Of a DNA stretch of 64,000 nucleotides, positions 46,101-59,580 are shown piece after piece. The translations under genes were made by a program, and so were the position numbers. Under the pieces are notes generated by a model. That model made no database searches. It was not told where the DNA came from and saw nothing but the letters and a program-made list of their open reading frames with translations. Source of the stretch: Phalacrocorax aristotelis (lineage: Eukaryota > Chordata > Aves > Suliformes > Phalacrocoracidae); assembly GCF_949628215.1 (NCBI RefSeq), contig NC_134276.1, forward strand, positions 126,542,125-126,606,124. Direction: 5' to 3'. Position 1 is the stretch's first letter, and the number at the start of each line of letters is the position of its first letter.

Positions 46101-48689
46101 AATTTTCCCCCTATTCCCTAAACTTTTCTTCCCCCAGGAGAGGGGTGGTCCTTCCAAGGTCAGGGTTGAGGTTACTGACAGGTCAGGGAGGGCAAGGTCA
46201 GGCTTGAAGCTGACTGTTTGTACCAAAGCTGTCTCGCATAGGAAGAGGGCCTTGCAGTTTCCAAAGCTATCAATCTCCTCCCCACTTTCACCAGCTATTC
46301 ACCTCTCCCAGTTTTAAGTGGAAGAAAATACAGCCAACCTCTTCAAGCCCTTGTGTCGCGCCTTTGGGAGCTGCATTCTTGCTCTCGAGTGGTCAGTCAC
46401 TGAAACAGAATAGCCAATACATCACTCACAGTGTCTTTATTTGGGGGTTGAATTTGGATCAATCTATCTGAAGGCTACTGTAACCAGGAAGTGATTCTTC
46501 TGATTTCTGACAATGGAGCAACTTCTGCCAACAAGAAAGTGTTTGTCCCTTCTCCCTAGCTCCACCAGGGTTTGGCTGAACGTGCTTATTTACTCTGGCA
46601 CACAGGGAGAGCATCCTTGCAGAGGAGATGGGGACCCAACAGGAGTAGAGGCTGACGAATCTCATGGTAACAAAGCGTTACTTGTTGCAGCAAGCAACAA
46701 CCAAGTCCCGCTTGTGCTGGTGCGGGTTGGTGCAGGTTCTTGTTGGTGAAGCAGGAGGGGCAGTGCTATGCCATGTGCTCTGGACATGGCCCATAAGGCA
46801 AGAGTGTGGGAGAAAGATTATTTGACCTGGCTCCCATGTCTGTGAAATCACTGTGTCTCCATTGATTTTTAATGCTGATTGACACTAGATGAGGATTTGA
46901 CCTGCTGCACATAGAGTGTCATGACGTCTCTTGGTCCTTCTGTGTATATCACTGATGTTCAGCTGAATGAAAGTAAATTCTCAGAGATGGTTTTTGCCAG
47001 TAAAAACACACAAGGAAAGAGAAGGCTAATGTACCAGCAAGTGCATTTTTGCTGAGTTGCTAATGCAATGCAAAATGATTATTAGTAATAATTAGAAATG
47101 CACATGTGACTACCGTTGAAGAAATGATCTGTGAACATCCAAAAGGCCAGGAAAACACTTAGAACCAATCTTTCTTTGAAAGTAAATAATTTATATTGGA
47201 TTCTGTGGGTTCATAGGGTCAGGTCTCTTACTTGATGTGCTGGCACTGTAACTGTCAATGTAGTGTGAATCAGTCAATTTACACAAGCTGAAAATCTTAT
47301 CCTAAGTTTTCTATTGATCATCAGAGTCATTATTAATGTTAAATATTTAAGGGTCTAGCTTTTCATTCACTGTGGAGTTTTTTGGTTGGGTTTTTTGTTT
47401 GTTTGGTTTTTTTTAAGAGAATGCTGTAGGTCCTGGTTTCTAGCATATACATGCAGTTCTAAGTAATTCAGTTGCCACTTACCAGCTGAAATGCTGAGTC
47501 TATACCATCATGTCAGTGGGGAACAATTTTAGTCTGATCCTAAATAACAGAAAGCATAATTCAGAGGTCCTGAAGTGCTTGGTTGCCAGGGCAGAGCATA
47601 GGGCTCAATTTGAGTTTAGAATGGGCACACAGGGGAAAAAATGGTCATGACTGATGGCAGCAATATGCCTGCAACTTATCGGTGCATATGAACACCTAAC
47701 AGCCCCTACTCTGCCATCCAAGTGTGATATGTTTAGAATAAGGTTTATAATATATTTTCCTCCTAAAACTGTGCTTCCCCATAGTGTGATTCCATTCACA
47801 ACTGCAGGTTTTTGTGGAACAGAAGTAACACAACAGTAACTTTAAATTCTCCGGTCTTCAGTTTATCCTACCTATTTCTCCTGTGATCACCAGTCATCTT
47901 CTGTTTATACTGCTGCCCTGTAACCAGGGTAAGAACCTTGTTAAGATCAGGCTAGAGCTGCAGATTGTCTTTGACATCTACTGTACTGCCTGTTGTAAGA
48001 AAAACCCCTCGCGCTGGGATCTGTAACATGCTCTAAGGCACAGGCAGCATGGGCAGTTGCCTTGGGTGCCAGACTTGCAGTCTTTCTTTTTGCTTAGGCC
48101 AGAGGAGAGAGGCGCTGGTTGCTGCTAGGGAAGCGTGAAAGCAAACTACTGGTTTCTCACCTCCTGCAGGCATATCCCTCCATTCCTGTCACCCCCAGCA
48201 GTGCTGGCTGCAGGGAGCTTCCTTTTGCAGCAGCAATAACTGTTTCCGCACCCCATACCACCAATGGCTCTGGGAGCAGCAAGATCTAACTCCAGGGTTT
48301 TCAGCGTTCTCCCATCTGGCCCTGCATCCTTCACCTCCCCAGGACAAGGTTAGTCTGGGCTGGCCTCTTCTGCTTTTCAGGCATGCAGCAGTGGCTGGGA
48401 AAGTGCAAAAAGATCAGTGGCACCTACTGCTGATAAGGGACTACAAGGGGAGTAAGTGGAAACAGGCCCTCTGCAGAGGGGAAAGGAAGTTTTGGGGGGT
48501 GGACTGAGGAAGGGGGAAGGAGAAACATCCTAGCACTCCTCCCTGCCTGTCCCACTGAATACTCCTAACAAGGCCTTCCACTTACAGTGGGTCATTGCCA
48601 GCCCTCCTCCTCAGTCAACCTCCCCCAGAAGAGGTGCTGACTACCCCCAAATCTCTGTTGCCCCTTCAGATCCCTGAGGCAAGACACCT
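43111..48689. other. Gene-poor stretch, no gene recognised
   Basis: About 5.6 kb without a supportable exon on either strand. It includes a T/G-rich low-complexity run at about 47380-47415. Sections may be regulatory or first-intron sequence of a downstream gene, but nothing can be assigned. Confidence 0.35.
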
Positions 48690-49860
48690 CTGTCATTCCT
48701 AACAGCTATCCAACATGTTCTTGAAGCTCTCCACTTAGGGAGGCTTCACGTCTGGACACTTTATGCATTGCTTCCATTTATTTGCTCTAATATTTCTGTA
48801 ACATCAAGTTTGAATCTTTCTTACTGCAGTTAAATCCTGTTATTATTTAACTGCTCCATTTTGGGCAGGCAGAACTGACCAGTGCCTTTCTGCCCTTGCT
48901 GCAATCTTTCATGACCTGAAAGATATGTGCTTATCGTTGGTCTTCTTTTCTTAAGGCTAACCTTTACCAATTCTTTCAGATTTTCCTCCCAGATCATGTT
49001 CTATAGACTTCTGATTACTCTTCTTGTTTTCTTCTGGACTGCATCTAATTAGCCCACAACTTTTTTTGGCTTTTCCAAGAGTATGGCACTGATGACAAAC
49101 AGTTCAGTTTTTAATCTGCACTAAACCTCAGCTCCAGTAGTTCCATATCCATATTTGTGCAGTCAGTTATTCCTCAGTGTGGAGTCTCACATGGATTCCT
49201 ACTGTGTCCTTTCTTTTTTTTCCCTGACTGTTTCTTTAATTTGTCAGGCTGTTGGTTTTTTTTTTTTAATTCTAATCCTGTCTTCAATGTACTTGCAGAT
49301 CCTTCCAGCTTTGGGCATCCTGCAAATTTAGTCATCTTTCTTCTAGTTCACAGTCCAAGTCACTAATAGACTGCAGTTGGAGACAGAGAGAAACCTGTAC
49401 ATCTCTCTTCAGTAGGTTCCTGTATGTGAAGTCCTGTTCACAACCTCCTGGGTACCAGTGCTGTGTCTGCTCTTCAGTAGATAGACCACACATTCCTTGC
49501 TGGTTTATGAGAATTTCGTGCAAGACAGTGTCAAAGGACTTACTCAAGTCAAGATACTGACATCTGCTTCTCCTTACTAGCCTGCGAGGTCTGTCTCCTT
49601 GTTTTAAAAGGAAATTAGATGAGTTTGTCAAGACTAGACTATGAAGCTAATAATGGTTGTTGCTCATCCCATTACATTCCAGTTCTTTACAAATAGCTTT
49701 TTTCATTATTCATTCCGGAATTTTTCCTGTGGTTGAAATTAAATTCATTAGCCCATAATTCCCCAGCTCCCTTTTTTTCCAAAGACTTTCTGATTTTGAC
49801 TTTCCGATTTTGACTTTCCTTCCTTTTGCTATGCTTGTATACTAATTCTTAGTAATCCAG
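48690..49860 (-). repeat. Ancient CR1-type LINE, minus orientation
   Basis: The minus-strand frame near 49500-49600 reads CQYLDLSKSFDTVLHEILIN, a diverged reverse-transcriptase block of the DFSKAFDTV type. The 48820-49060 section matches, on the minus strand, the conserved 3' region shared by old amniote CR1 elements. Diverged much more than the copies at 11.6 and 57.2 kb, so it is an older insertion. Confidence 0.75.
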
Positions 49861-52438
49861 CCTAGATTTCACTCTCTATACATCACCTCTTTATGCTCAA
49901 GGTCAACAGCAGCAGTCTAGTCAAGCTGTTCTTTTCTTTTACTCCTTTTCCTTTTTCTGCACTGCTTGGGCAAACCATGCCTTGCTGCCTTCCTGTCCCA
50001 GCAACTAGCTGGGTGCAAAAAATTCCCCATTACCACCAAAGCCTGGGCTGTGGTTGAAATCTGCTAGTTGCTTCCTGGCTTGATGGTTTGCAGGAGACTT
50101 GTCATGATGATGAGGCCTACATCTGGTGACCTGTAGGCCACCCTACGCTGTTGATGCTTGTGTTTTCTCCCTGAGCTATATCAGCTATAGCGTTTCACCT
50201 GGCAGATGTTCTAGGCCAGCCACCTCAGCACTGGTGCCACCTTATTTCTTTCTTCTTTTTGGTCTTGCCAGAAGTGGTTAGTGTGAATGAGATGGACACA
50301 TCCTCAACAATGCGCAGCAACTCTCCATTCCAGCTACTCTGCAGGAGAAGGAAGGGATACTGAGCACCTCTCGCAAATTAGAGGCCCTCCCCCGCCAATT
50401 ACTTTTTAAAGCCTTTGAAGTCAAGGTTAGATCTGCATTACCACACTGGCAGTGAAGTCCTAATTCAAGCCATCTTTGGATAATGTTTGCTCAGGTGTAG
50501 TATCTTGGAAGTGAAATCATCTCTGCTCCTTCCCCAGAAAAAAAATAGTCATTGTTTGCCACATTTAATTAAGTTTTCCCCTCTGTTCACACAGCCTCCC
50601 ACATCCAGATCTGAAGTTAGTTTTATAGTTTCCTCTCAGCCTTCTCCTTTGATCCTAAAGTAGCTGTCACCTCAGTACCTACAGCCCTTCCTTTCTCACC
50701 TTGGCCAGCATAAAATGTGTTTGTGTGTTAATGGCTTTCTCCTCGGGGGCTGCTGACTCTCTTTACTAGTCAGCTGGATGCTAGATGAAATCATTCTCTC
50801 TCCTAGTTCAAGTATGTCACATATATATTTCCTCGCCTGTGTTTTATGTTCCATCCCAACTTCATTCATAGGAAATTATTCTGTCTTGGTTCATTTTGTT
50901 TTGGAAAGTGAATCCATTGCCAGGTGAATGCAAGAGATTTCCAAAGACTGGGTCCAAGTTTAGTGAAGGAAGGTGCTACACAGACTTTGCCACACACAGC
51001 CTGCTGCTGCTGCTGCTCCTCGCTCCTGTGCTGCAAGAGGCTATTCCCTCCTTAGCGCCTCCTCAGCACCAGCCATACTCAAACCAATGTGTCTTAAGCT
51101 TTGTAGAGTGTCTGCTTTGGTCAGCCACGTCTGTGACCTGCTTTCTCCACCTTTTCTGACTTCTGTCAGCCAACTTGCCCTATACCTGAACTAGAACTGA
51201 GGCTAGAACCCTCAGGTCTGCACACTGGGGAAAAACCTACTTTGATTAACAGAGCAATCAAAGCAGGACAGGAGCAAGCCTTCAGGTTACGGTGAAGAAG
51301 GCTTAAAATAGCAAAGAAAAATCCACTTGGCATAAATAAATGACAAAAGAACTCTGTGCTACGAGATATAAGTGCAATTATGAGTAGTACCATTTTTAGA
51401 CTGTTTGTTGGGATAAAGTTATGCAACAAAAGTTATTAATAAAATGCTTTGCCATGAGTGTTGCTTCAATAGCGTGACTCGGAAACCTCAATCTAATGAC
51501 AGCTTGTCTGCTGTAGAGCCTAATTTGGATGCTGCATTCAGCCAGACTGCAGCGGGCTAGATTAAAGATTCTCAATCAGTATGATTAATCCAAAGTATAA
51601 AGTAGACTGCACATTTCCTCTGGTGTACCATCAAATCAATGCTCTGGTACTGGGATGAAACAACAGGATCCATCTCACAGGCATGTTGTATGAAGAGGGC
51701 TAGTGGGGGATAGGGCTGATTTGAGGGGGGTCTGGAAAAGCAAATCTAGAAGGGAGGAGTGACAGCATATGGAGCGAAGTGCCAGAGAAGAGGTGTGTGC
51801 AGCTATGTGCGGGGACCCCAAACTGCTCCACCTCTGCTCCTCAGAGGTAAAATCTTAAGCTGCTGTAATCAGCGACAGCTGCCGGCTACTAAACCAGAGC
51901 TCTGCTCTATCTCAAGAGAGGGAATTGAAGAAGAGGGCATGAGATATGTGTTAGAATGGTATGTGAGGAACTATTGCAGATTACACTCTCCGAAATGAAT
52001 AATTGTTGTCCTCTAGTGTTTGCTATAGATTAACTTTTAATAAAGATCTACATTTGCAAAGAAAGTCTACAGAAAAGGTCTGTGACTTTTTTGCTCTCTT
52101 TTTTTTTATTTCTTGATGTATTACTATGTCAGTGAGCTTATTAAATCTTGCTTCTACGGATCATTTTCAAATTCATGCTTATATTATGACCGAAAAGAAT
52201 GATGGAAAAAAATACTTCCATCCAAAAAATGGCTGGCAGACAATGAACAAAAAGTCTACTCTGGAAATGAACACTGTCTCTCCCTCTCTCATACATATGC
52301 ACACATACCCTTGCTGGGCAGATCACTGCTAATCAGGGTTACAAAGAAGAGTTAAGGCCAAATCTGGAACAAGGGAAAACTGTCAGTATAAACAGCTCAG
52401 CAGATGCACATTTATTATATTCACTGCAGCAGCAAAGA

Positions 52439-52470
<32 letters not shown>

Positions 52471-53084
52471 CATTTCTTGGTGCCTGTGTCTGATTTGCCT
52501 GCGATGACCTTTCTTTCCTTCAAGCCAAGTCCTTTCTTTCTGCAGATCTCCATGTATGGTTGGCATTCCACAATTAGGGAGGCATCAATAAATCAGTGAC
52601 AGACAAGCAAGGGCTTCAGCCTTCCCTAAAGCTTGTGCTGCTAAAAGTTCATCTCCAAGTGCTCCTGCTTCATTCCAAGCAGTGGTCAGGGTGCTTTGGG
52701 TTTGCGAACAGGAACAGCATGGGCTCAACCCTGGCCAGGCTCTGAAGCTGGAGTCAGAGGGGGTGGGGATGCAGATAATATTGGGTTGAACTGAACGCTG
52801 TTAGATATTGGACTACACAGTGAGCCAAGAGCTTGGGTGGTAGCTATTGTTGTGAATCACGATCAAGAAATGTTGTTATTACATAGTGCTTTACAATGGG
52901 TTGAGGCCTGATGCAAACAGTGGGGATCCAGCTTTGCAGAACATAAGGACCACAGAAAGGCTCATGGGGCAAAGGGACAGAAATGGCTGTATGAAGAGAG
53001 TCCATTGTGGCAGAGAGGGTACTGTATGAAGCGTCAGCGGCAGAGTTCAGTTGCATAGGTGGCTTCTGTGGTATTCACAATATA
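49861..53084. other. Gene-poor stretch, no gene recognised
   Basis: No exon supported. It contains a short CTG run (about 50998-51018) and an AAAAC tandem repeat listed separately. The leucine-rich frame over the CTG run is a repeat effect and not a signal peptide with any following exon. Confidence 0.35.
52437..52470. repeat. (AAAAC)n microsatellite
   Basis: About six tandem AAAAC units in an A-rich run. Confidence 0.95.
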
Positions 53085-53520
53085 CCTGTCACAGAATACC
53101 TCAGGTGGGACAGGACCTTGGCAGGGCTCCAACCTTGGCCCCCACCCAAAGCCAGGCTATTTTCAAAGTTAGATCAAGTTGTCCAGAACTCTGTCCAGCT
53201 GAGTTTTGAAAATCATCAAGGATGGGGACTTCACAATCTCTCTGTGAAACCTGTTCCAATGCCAAAACACCTACCTGGACAAGATTTTTTCCTTAGCTCC
53301 AATGAGCATTTCTTTTTTTTTTCAACCTGTGCCCATCGCTTCTTGTCCTCTCCCTGGCCTCCTCCAGGTGGAGTCTGGTTCTGTCTTCTATTTAACCTCC
53401 TTCAGATAACTGAAGACTGCAAGTAAATTCCCCCTTAGCGTTCTCTGCTCCAGGCTAAAAAGGTCCCTTTCTCTCAGATTCTCCTGATACGCCTTCTGTA
53501 GCCCCCACATCTCTTAGTGG
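53085..53520 (-). repeat. Old CR1 LINE 3' end, minus orientation
   Basis: Starts CACAGAATACCTCAGGTGGG and follows the CR1 3' order through GATGGGGACTTCACAATCTC. Its terminal motif is diverged (GGTGGGACAGGACC in place of GGTTGGAAGGGACC), which points to an older subfamily. Confidence 0.82.
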
Positions 53521-53924
53521 GAAGCAATTTTCCTCTGCCCATCTATTTAGATAGCAAAGGTCTTTGGGATAAGTATTGTTATTTAGTACATGAATGTCAA
53601 TTTGAGACCTCCTGGATCTCTCTGCTGGGGTCTCACAAGTCAACTGAAAGGAACACAAATGAATGTTGAAAACTCACTGAGAATGTGGGGTGTGCAGAGG
53701 AACCTGGGGAGGTGATGAGTTAGAGTCGGGAGGCAAGGGTGATGGATGATCACTGTATGGAAAACTTTCTCCTCAGGGTAACCCCATTCCCTTGCCTTGC
53801 TGGAAGTCAGAGAGGGGCTGTAAGTAAAGCTGCAGGCTTACTTGGAGAGCAGGATGGGGAAGGAGTACACCACTGAGTGCTTGGTTGTTGTCTTGTAGAT
53901 ACTCTCATCTTCTGAAGCAAGATG

Positions 53925-54920
53925 CATTATACCTGAGCCATCCCTGACAGGCGTTTCTCCAGCCTCCACTTAAATTCTGCCCATGAAGGAGACTCTCCAT
54001 TCTGAGTATACCTCATCAGCTCCAAAGCCTCCCTATTACTGCTCTGTTGGCCTAAATCTTTGCTGCAAACCAACCACAGTTCCCCTCGTGCTCCTCCCTT
54101 GGACTCTGTAGTCTTTAGGACCAAGTCCTTATGTATGGAAAGGCTGTTATGTTCCCTCTTAGTTTTCTCTTCTCCAGACTAAACAAACCCAATTCTTTCA
54201 ATCTGCCCTCATAGATTATGGTTTCTAAAGCTTTTATCATACTTGTTTTTGCACCTCGGAGCGCTTCCCAGTTTGTTTACCCAGTTTGGAGAGTGCTGTG
54301 CCCGCCATCCCCAGCTGAGGCATCCCCAGGGCCAGCTGCAGCACAGTCATTTTCTCCCATGCCTGGCCTATGAATCTCTCATTAATGGATCCCATCAAGA
54401 GACTTGCCTGTTTTGAAACAGCATGACAGTGTTGACTAAGTTTTTGTCTGTGATCCCAGGAGCCTTTCCTGCAGTGGTGCTCTTTATCCAATTAGTCCCC
54501 ATTTTGCATTTGAGTTCCACCACCTCACCGTGGTATTTTGTGCTCGCTCTTGTGTGATTTCCATCCTGCTGATTTGAGACCAATTCTCCAATTTATCTAG
54601 ATTGTTTTGAAACCTGCTGCTGCCTTCCCCTCCACACAGATCCTATGGCTGCAACTCCTCCCAGCTCAGTGGTGCACACGAATGTTATCCTGATTTCTTT
54701 GCAATATCCCTGATGTTGTGATCCCTACTTCTGTGGTCAGGCAAGCTTTTGAACCACATGGGGCCCAGGGCAGAACCCTGTTTGCAGCAAATGCAGTCAC
54801 TAACCATTTGGGATAGTGTTACAGCGAGTTGCACACCTACTTGTATGATGATTTCACCCACCACAGGTTCCTGGTTGTTTATGAGGCAGTTTTCCAGCAC
54901 ACTGGAGGGCACCAGCTATT
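53925..54920 (-). repeat. Ancient CR1-type LINE, minus orientation
   Basis: The plus-strand section CCCAATTCTTTCAATCTGCC, with the following TTCTAAAGCTTTTATCAT, matches the conserved 3' region of old amniote CR1. The minus-strand frame near 54750-54850 reads KQGSALGPMWFKSLPDH, a diverged QGSVLGP.LF reverse-transcriptase block. Heavily decayed; boundaries approximate. Confidence 0.7.
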
Positions 54921-57194
54921 GCTGGGCTGTGGTCTCTCCTGCTGGTCTTCTGGGAGCAGCACTGATAAGCGCTAAGCAAAGGGTTGGCAAAAAAAGCTGC
55001 CTTGTGGTCCACAGCTGTGAGGAGCTGAACTGTGAAAAATATCCAGAGGGAACTTTTAGGCAGAAGAATGCACTGAAGGGTCAGGAAGACTTCCCTTTCT
55101 ATAGCTCCATAAATACCTGAAATACCCTGGCCAGCTGGGGAGAGGGGGTTTACCCCGGGGTGCAACCTCAGATGCTGAGGGCTCACACCAGCCCTCCTTT
55201 GGCCCCTTGAGCTCTTGGCTGACCCCTGGGCACTGGGAAGCACCAGCTCGTGCCCAGGGCTGGAGGCTTCCCCTCAGGCTGAGCCTGGAGCGGGACCTGC
55301 CAGTGCTGTGGGAGCTTCCCCACACTCCCCTCGGTGCCTGTCTGTCTCCAGGCCCTGGCTGCCAGGCTGGGATGTGGGTTAGCAGATTTTTTTCCACGCT
55401 GTTTCTCCGGGATCCCTGACAGAGCCCATCAGAGCTGCCTTTTATCAGCACTGCACGCCTTAGTAAGCCTGTCATGACTCACAAACAATGTGCTCTGTGC
55501 TGGATTAATCCGGCTGGCTTTCATGCTCAGGATGTGGGCGACGGGCAGGGAGGGTAGGGGGGCACAGGGACAGATGCAGGGCTATCAGGGGTCCGGGAGA
55601 TGGGCAGACATGGGGACCCTGAAGTTCCAAGTTTTGGGATGATCTGAAGGGGCAGAGAGAGAACAAGCCATGGGCACAAAAAAGAAAGGAGGGCAGCAGG
55701 TGTGTATGCTGCCTTCCAGCTGAAGATACTTGTTGCTCTGACTTTTTAATGGGAGCCATGCCAGACAGTTGTGTAGAGGTTATCAGTGCTATCAGTGAGT
55801 TTGTTTGTACTGCTGCACCATCCCCCTTCCTGGGAGCACCAGGGTTTGCATCTGAAGGAGCTGGAGGAGGGAGGCAGTCCTTGCCACACAATCATCTCCT
55901 GTCACCTCTTGGGTTTCTCCAGGTCATTGCACAAACCATGTTATTTCTGCCACCAAATCATCCGCTCAGCCAAAGTAACCTATCCCCAACTTGCAGGGCC
56001 ACATAGCAGTAAGTATGTTTTGCAAGTTTTCCTGAAGCTCTGCTATTCCAGAGACCCAATGTGTCGTCCATCCAGCTGGGATCATGCCTGTACGTTGCTG
56101 CAGGTATGTGAGAGTGCAGTCTGATGTTCATCCCTGTTATACAGCTCTATCCAACCCTAAGAGAGAGGCAGAGACAGATATTTGCAAATTCAGGTGCAAC
56201 AGCATTCTTTAGAGCTGCTAATACTTTCATTTAGATATGACATCTCTTTGATACATAAATACATCAGTTGAAGCAGGTTGCTCAGGGGGCTTGCATGTCT
56301 GAGAGACAGGAACGTTTGAAGCCTTGGTCCATGAACTGATGGAAGACAGTATTTATAGCTTGTCTTTTATGTTTTCTGGACTGCAATTTCAAAATAGTTG
56401 CAGTTCTCAAAAATATGTTGGTTATTAAATGGATATCTTCAGAAAGGGCTGCCATGGCAGTCCTCCCTGAAATATAGGACAAACTTGAGGAAAGCTGCTT
56501 GCTTTTATCCCAGAGCTACCTGCATGCCATGTAAATTTGGAATCTCTTTCTGCTTGTTTGAGAAAATTATTTTCCCTGAAATAAAGAACTGTGAAGCTGA
56601 GCTGAGTGAAAGGGTTATTTATACTAAAGGTTGAAAATACCTAGTAATTTATGTTTCCTGCATAGGTAATTTCTGAGAGTCCATCATCGTGAATATTTAA
56701 CGTGTCTCCTAAATCACATCCAGACCATGTCAATCCAAGAGGAGGGAAGAGAAGTTGTACTTGTGTTTTCCAGACTCATTTTGGAGCAAGCATCCCCATA
56801 ACATGGGCTGTGACCTGAATACTGCCTTTTGGTGATAGTTACAACAGCTTGGCCAGGCATGGAGAAGGGAGCATGACCTACCTCCTCGGTGCTGATGCGC
56901 CTTGCAGGACAGCGTTACAGACACTGCTGCTGCCTTCACTGCTGGCCCCTACCTAGCAGGCACACCAAAAGGGGCTGGGCAATTACACCTTGCAGTGCTA
57001 AACAGGGTGCTCAGACTATTTTGGGAGTCTTCCTGTGATGTATCACGGCAGGGTTTGGGGGTATTGGTCCAGTGCCTGGTTAAATGACCTGGTTGCTTTT
57101 TATTTAAAGAGGTATAAATTGCCTCAGAGGGCCCGGATCTGCACTGACAGGTTGGTTAATGGTTTAGAAGGATGCAAACTGGACATCAAACATT
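54921..57194. other. Gene-poor stretch, no gene recognised
   Basis: Includes a moderately GC-rich section (about 55120-55600) without the CpG density of an island. No exon or clear repeat family supported. Confidence 0.35.
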
Positions 57195-57480
57195 ACAGAA
57201 TCACGGAATCACAGAATCACAGGTTGGAAGGGACCTCAGGGATCATCTAGTCCAACCTTGCTGGGAAGAGCGCAGTCTAGACAAGATGGCCCAGCACCCT
57301 GTCCAGATGACTCTTAAAGGTGTCCAACGTGGCCGAGCCAACTACTTCCCTGGGGAGATTATTCCAATGATTGACTGTCCTCACTGTGAAAAATTTCCCT
57401 CTGGTGTCCAATCAGAATCTCCCCAAGAGCGACTTGTGTCCGTTCCCCCTTGTCCTCTCCATGTGACTCTGTGTAAAAAG
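57195..57480 (-). repeat. CR1 LINE 3' end with tandem terminal repeats
   Basis: The plus strand opens with about three terminal repeats (AGAATCACGGAATCACAGAA and on), then AGGTTGGAAGGGACCTCAGG. It is the best-preserved CR1 end here, about 285 bp, 5'-truncated, and the same subfamily as the copy at 11.64 kb. Confidence 0.95.
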
Positions 57481-58440
57481 GGCATTACCATGCCTTTTTG
57501 AACAAAGGCGTATGTTTCACATCCTATTCAGTATAAAGAAAAAACAATAAAAGGCAGGAAACTGCATATTTCTTGCCAGTTGAAGGTATTCAGTCATAAT
57601 TGTAACAGTAAGGTAAGTAATATATCACCACATAGCTCTTTTTCATTGGTTGATTATCTTCAGCCGCCAAGGAATGGGAGTTTTCATTCATCTCAGTTAA
57701 ATGCAGAATAGGGAACCTAAACCAGTTAATTGTTCCAAAAGCCACTCTTCTGTTCTGCTTTGGCAACTTTTTCCTTTCGCTTTCCTCAGGTGCAAGGCCC
57801 TGATTTAGCAAGGTGTTTAAACACCTCTTTAAGCTTAAGCATATGATTAAGTTTATTCCTATCCAGCAGCACCTCTAACCATGCGCTCCAGTCACAGTGA
57901 AGTAAAGCAAGCAATTAAGCAGGTGCTTTGCTGAAGCAGAGCCTAAACGACTACTTAAGTCCTTTGTAAGAAGGGATATAAATCCTCTTCCTGACAGGGG
58001 TGGGAGTGGGGATAGATATGTGTTATTATCATCCTCCTCTTTAAAGCTTGACTTGGTCTTGCAGACTGCCCGGGTCCTTCCTCATTCTGGTGACCAGCTG
58101 CTAAGCGGCTGTCACTTCTCTGAGAGCTGTGACTATGTACAAAAAATTCAGATTTACAGCAACATTGACAAGATCATAATCCCTTTTACAGAAATGCAAG
58201 CTGGTGGCAGGGGAAGGGATGTTGGGAGCTGTCTTGTGTTAACCCAGGTACAGGGAAGACAGTGGAGCCATCCCGGCTTACACCTGCAGAGGATGAGGGT
58301 AGGCAGTGAGGGAGGGAAAGGTTTGCCCTGGTTTTGTTTCGCTCTGCACCATCGTCTTCCTGCAGGGGCTGCAAAGCCCTTCTGCAGTTGCCACGCCGCT
58401 TGGAAAATGAACACTGTCTCTGTTTAATTTTAATGCAGCC
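57481..58440. other. Intergenic, no gene recognised
   Basis: No exon or repeat family supported. Composition is ordinary. Confidence 0.3.
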
Positions 58441-58987
58441 CATTAACTAAGCTGCTTCGTTGCACTTTGTCCACCTGGGTCGCCCCATGAGCACCAGAGT
58501 TTCCCTTTCATATTATTCCCCATCGGTTCAGGAGACCCTTTTGACTTGCACCCCCCTCCCCCCCTGCCTCCTCCTCTCCCCAGCCCATCAACATTGTGTT
58601 GCTCAGCCCTGGAGCACAAGCTGTGGCCCTTCCCCGCACCCCACTGCCCACATGGAGAGGCACCAACAAGTGCAAAGATAAGTTGCACACGTTTCCACCC
58701 CCAAAAAAATCCCCTGCTGCCAAAAGAAAAGGAATAAGCATGATGGAGGGAGAGACCACAACTATAGAAGTGCACACTTGTTAACCAGGAAAAATAAAAG
58801 GGGTAGGGAGCAGGAGGAGGAGGAGATGGACGAGGATAGACATAGTAACAGCAGGAGCTTAGGCGGGAAGGGGGCTGGGGGTGAGGAAGGCAGCCAGACA
58901 AGCTGGGTCCCTCTGCTGAGGCTATCAATTATAGGGCCCGGGGCCTGGTTGTTGCCGTTGCCGGCGGCGTGGAGGGTTGGGGTTTTC

Positions 58988-59017
58988 TTTTTTTTTTTTT
59001 CTTTTTTTTTTTTTTTT
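58988..59017. repeat. Poly-T tract with interruptions
   Basis: About 30 bp almost entirely T, broken by single C bases, flanked by G-rich DNA. Likely unstable in replication and hard to sequence. Confidence 0.9.
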
Positions 59018-59430
59018 GTGAGGTCTGGGCTGCAGCTCAGCCAAGAAGGGCTGGGGGCGGGGAAGGAGGGGTGAATACGGGATTTTGCCCAATCCACTGA
59101 TTCTCAATGGAGGCTCCAGGCAACACTCGAGGTGCTGCAAGGCAGCGCCAGCCCAAAGAAAGGGATCCTCGGGGGCTGTGGTGGGAAGGCAGGCGACACG
59201 GGCAACCCTCCCTACCAGGTGAGCAGGTGTCCAGCTACTCTCCCCCCGACCCCAGTCCCATTGCCAAGTTGAACATTGGGGATGCTGTGGAGATTTTGGC
59301 CCCTGAGCTTGGGCCAGACGCCTGTGCAGCGCTTTAAGAGTGAAATGGGTAAATAAATAGAGTGTGCGGAGCAAACCTTTGGCTGGGGGGATGCTGGTCT
59401 ATGCCAACTGGGGCTGTACGTGTGAAGCTA

Positions 59431-59470
59431 CACATATACATGTGTGTGTGTATATATGTATGTATGTATA
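59431..59470. repeat. Compound TG/TA microsatellite
   Basis: Runs of TG, TA and TATG units of about 40 bp. Confidence 0.9.
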
Positions 59471-59580
59471 AAAAACACATTCCTGCACAGACCGTGGGCT
59501 GTAAGGCTGGTGGCGGCGGCAGCTGCAGCTCTCCAGCCTGGCCCTGCACGGTTCCTGCCCTGAGCCTGCCGTCCCTGGAT

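Larger units (their letters stand above)
58441..59580. other. GC- and purine/pyrimidine-skewed non-coding block
   Basis: This stretch alternates C-rich, AGG-repeat and poly-T tracts with short GC-rich stretches. Open frames on both strands arise from the skew. The frame starting ATGGAGGCTCCAGGC at 59107 ends at a stop after 76 codons and shows no domain, so it is not called as a gene. Confidence 0.35.

Noticed and set aside
49332-49631. Frame with a FDTV-like motif taken as a host gene
   Set aside because: It is a decayed CR1 reverse-transcriptase segment.
50973-51194. Leucine-rich frame like a signal peptide
   Set aside because: Produced by a short CTG repeat; no following exon or secreted domain was found.
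59107-59337. 76-codon frame starting MEAPGNTRG
   Set aside because: No domain, skewed composition, no splice-linked neighbour; could be chance.
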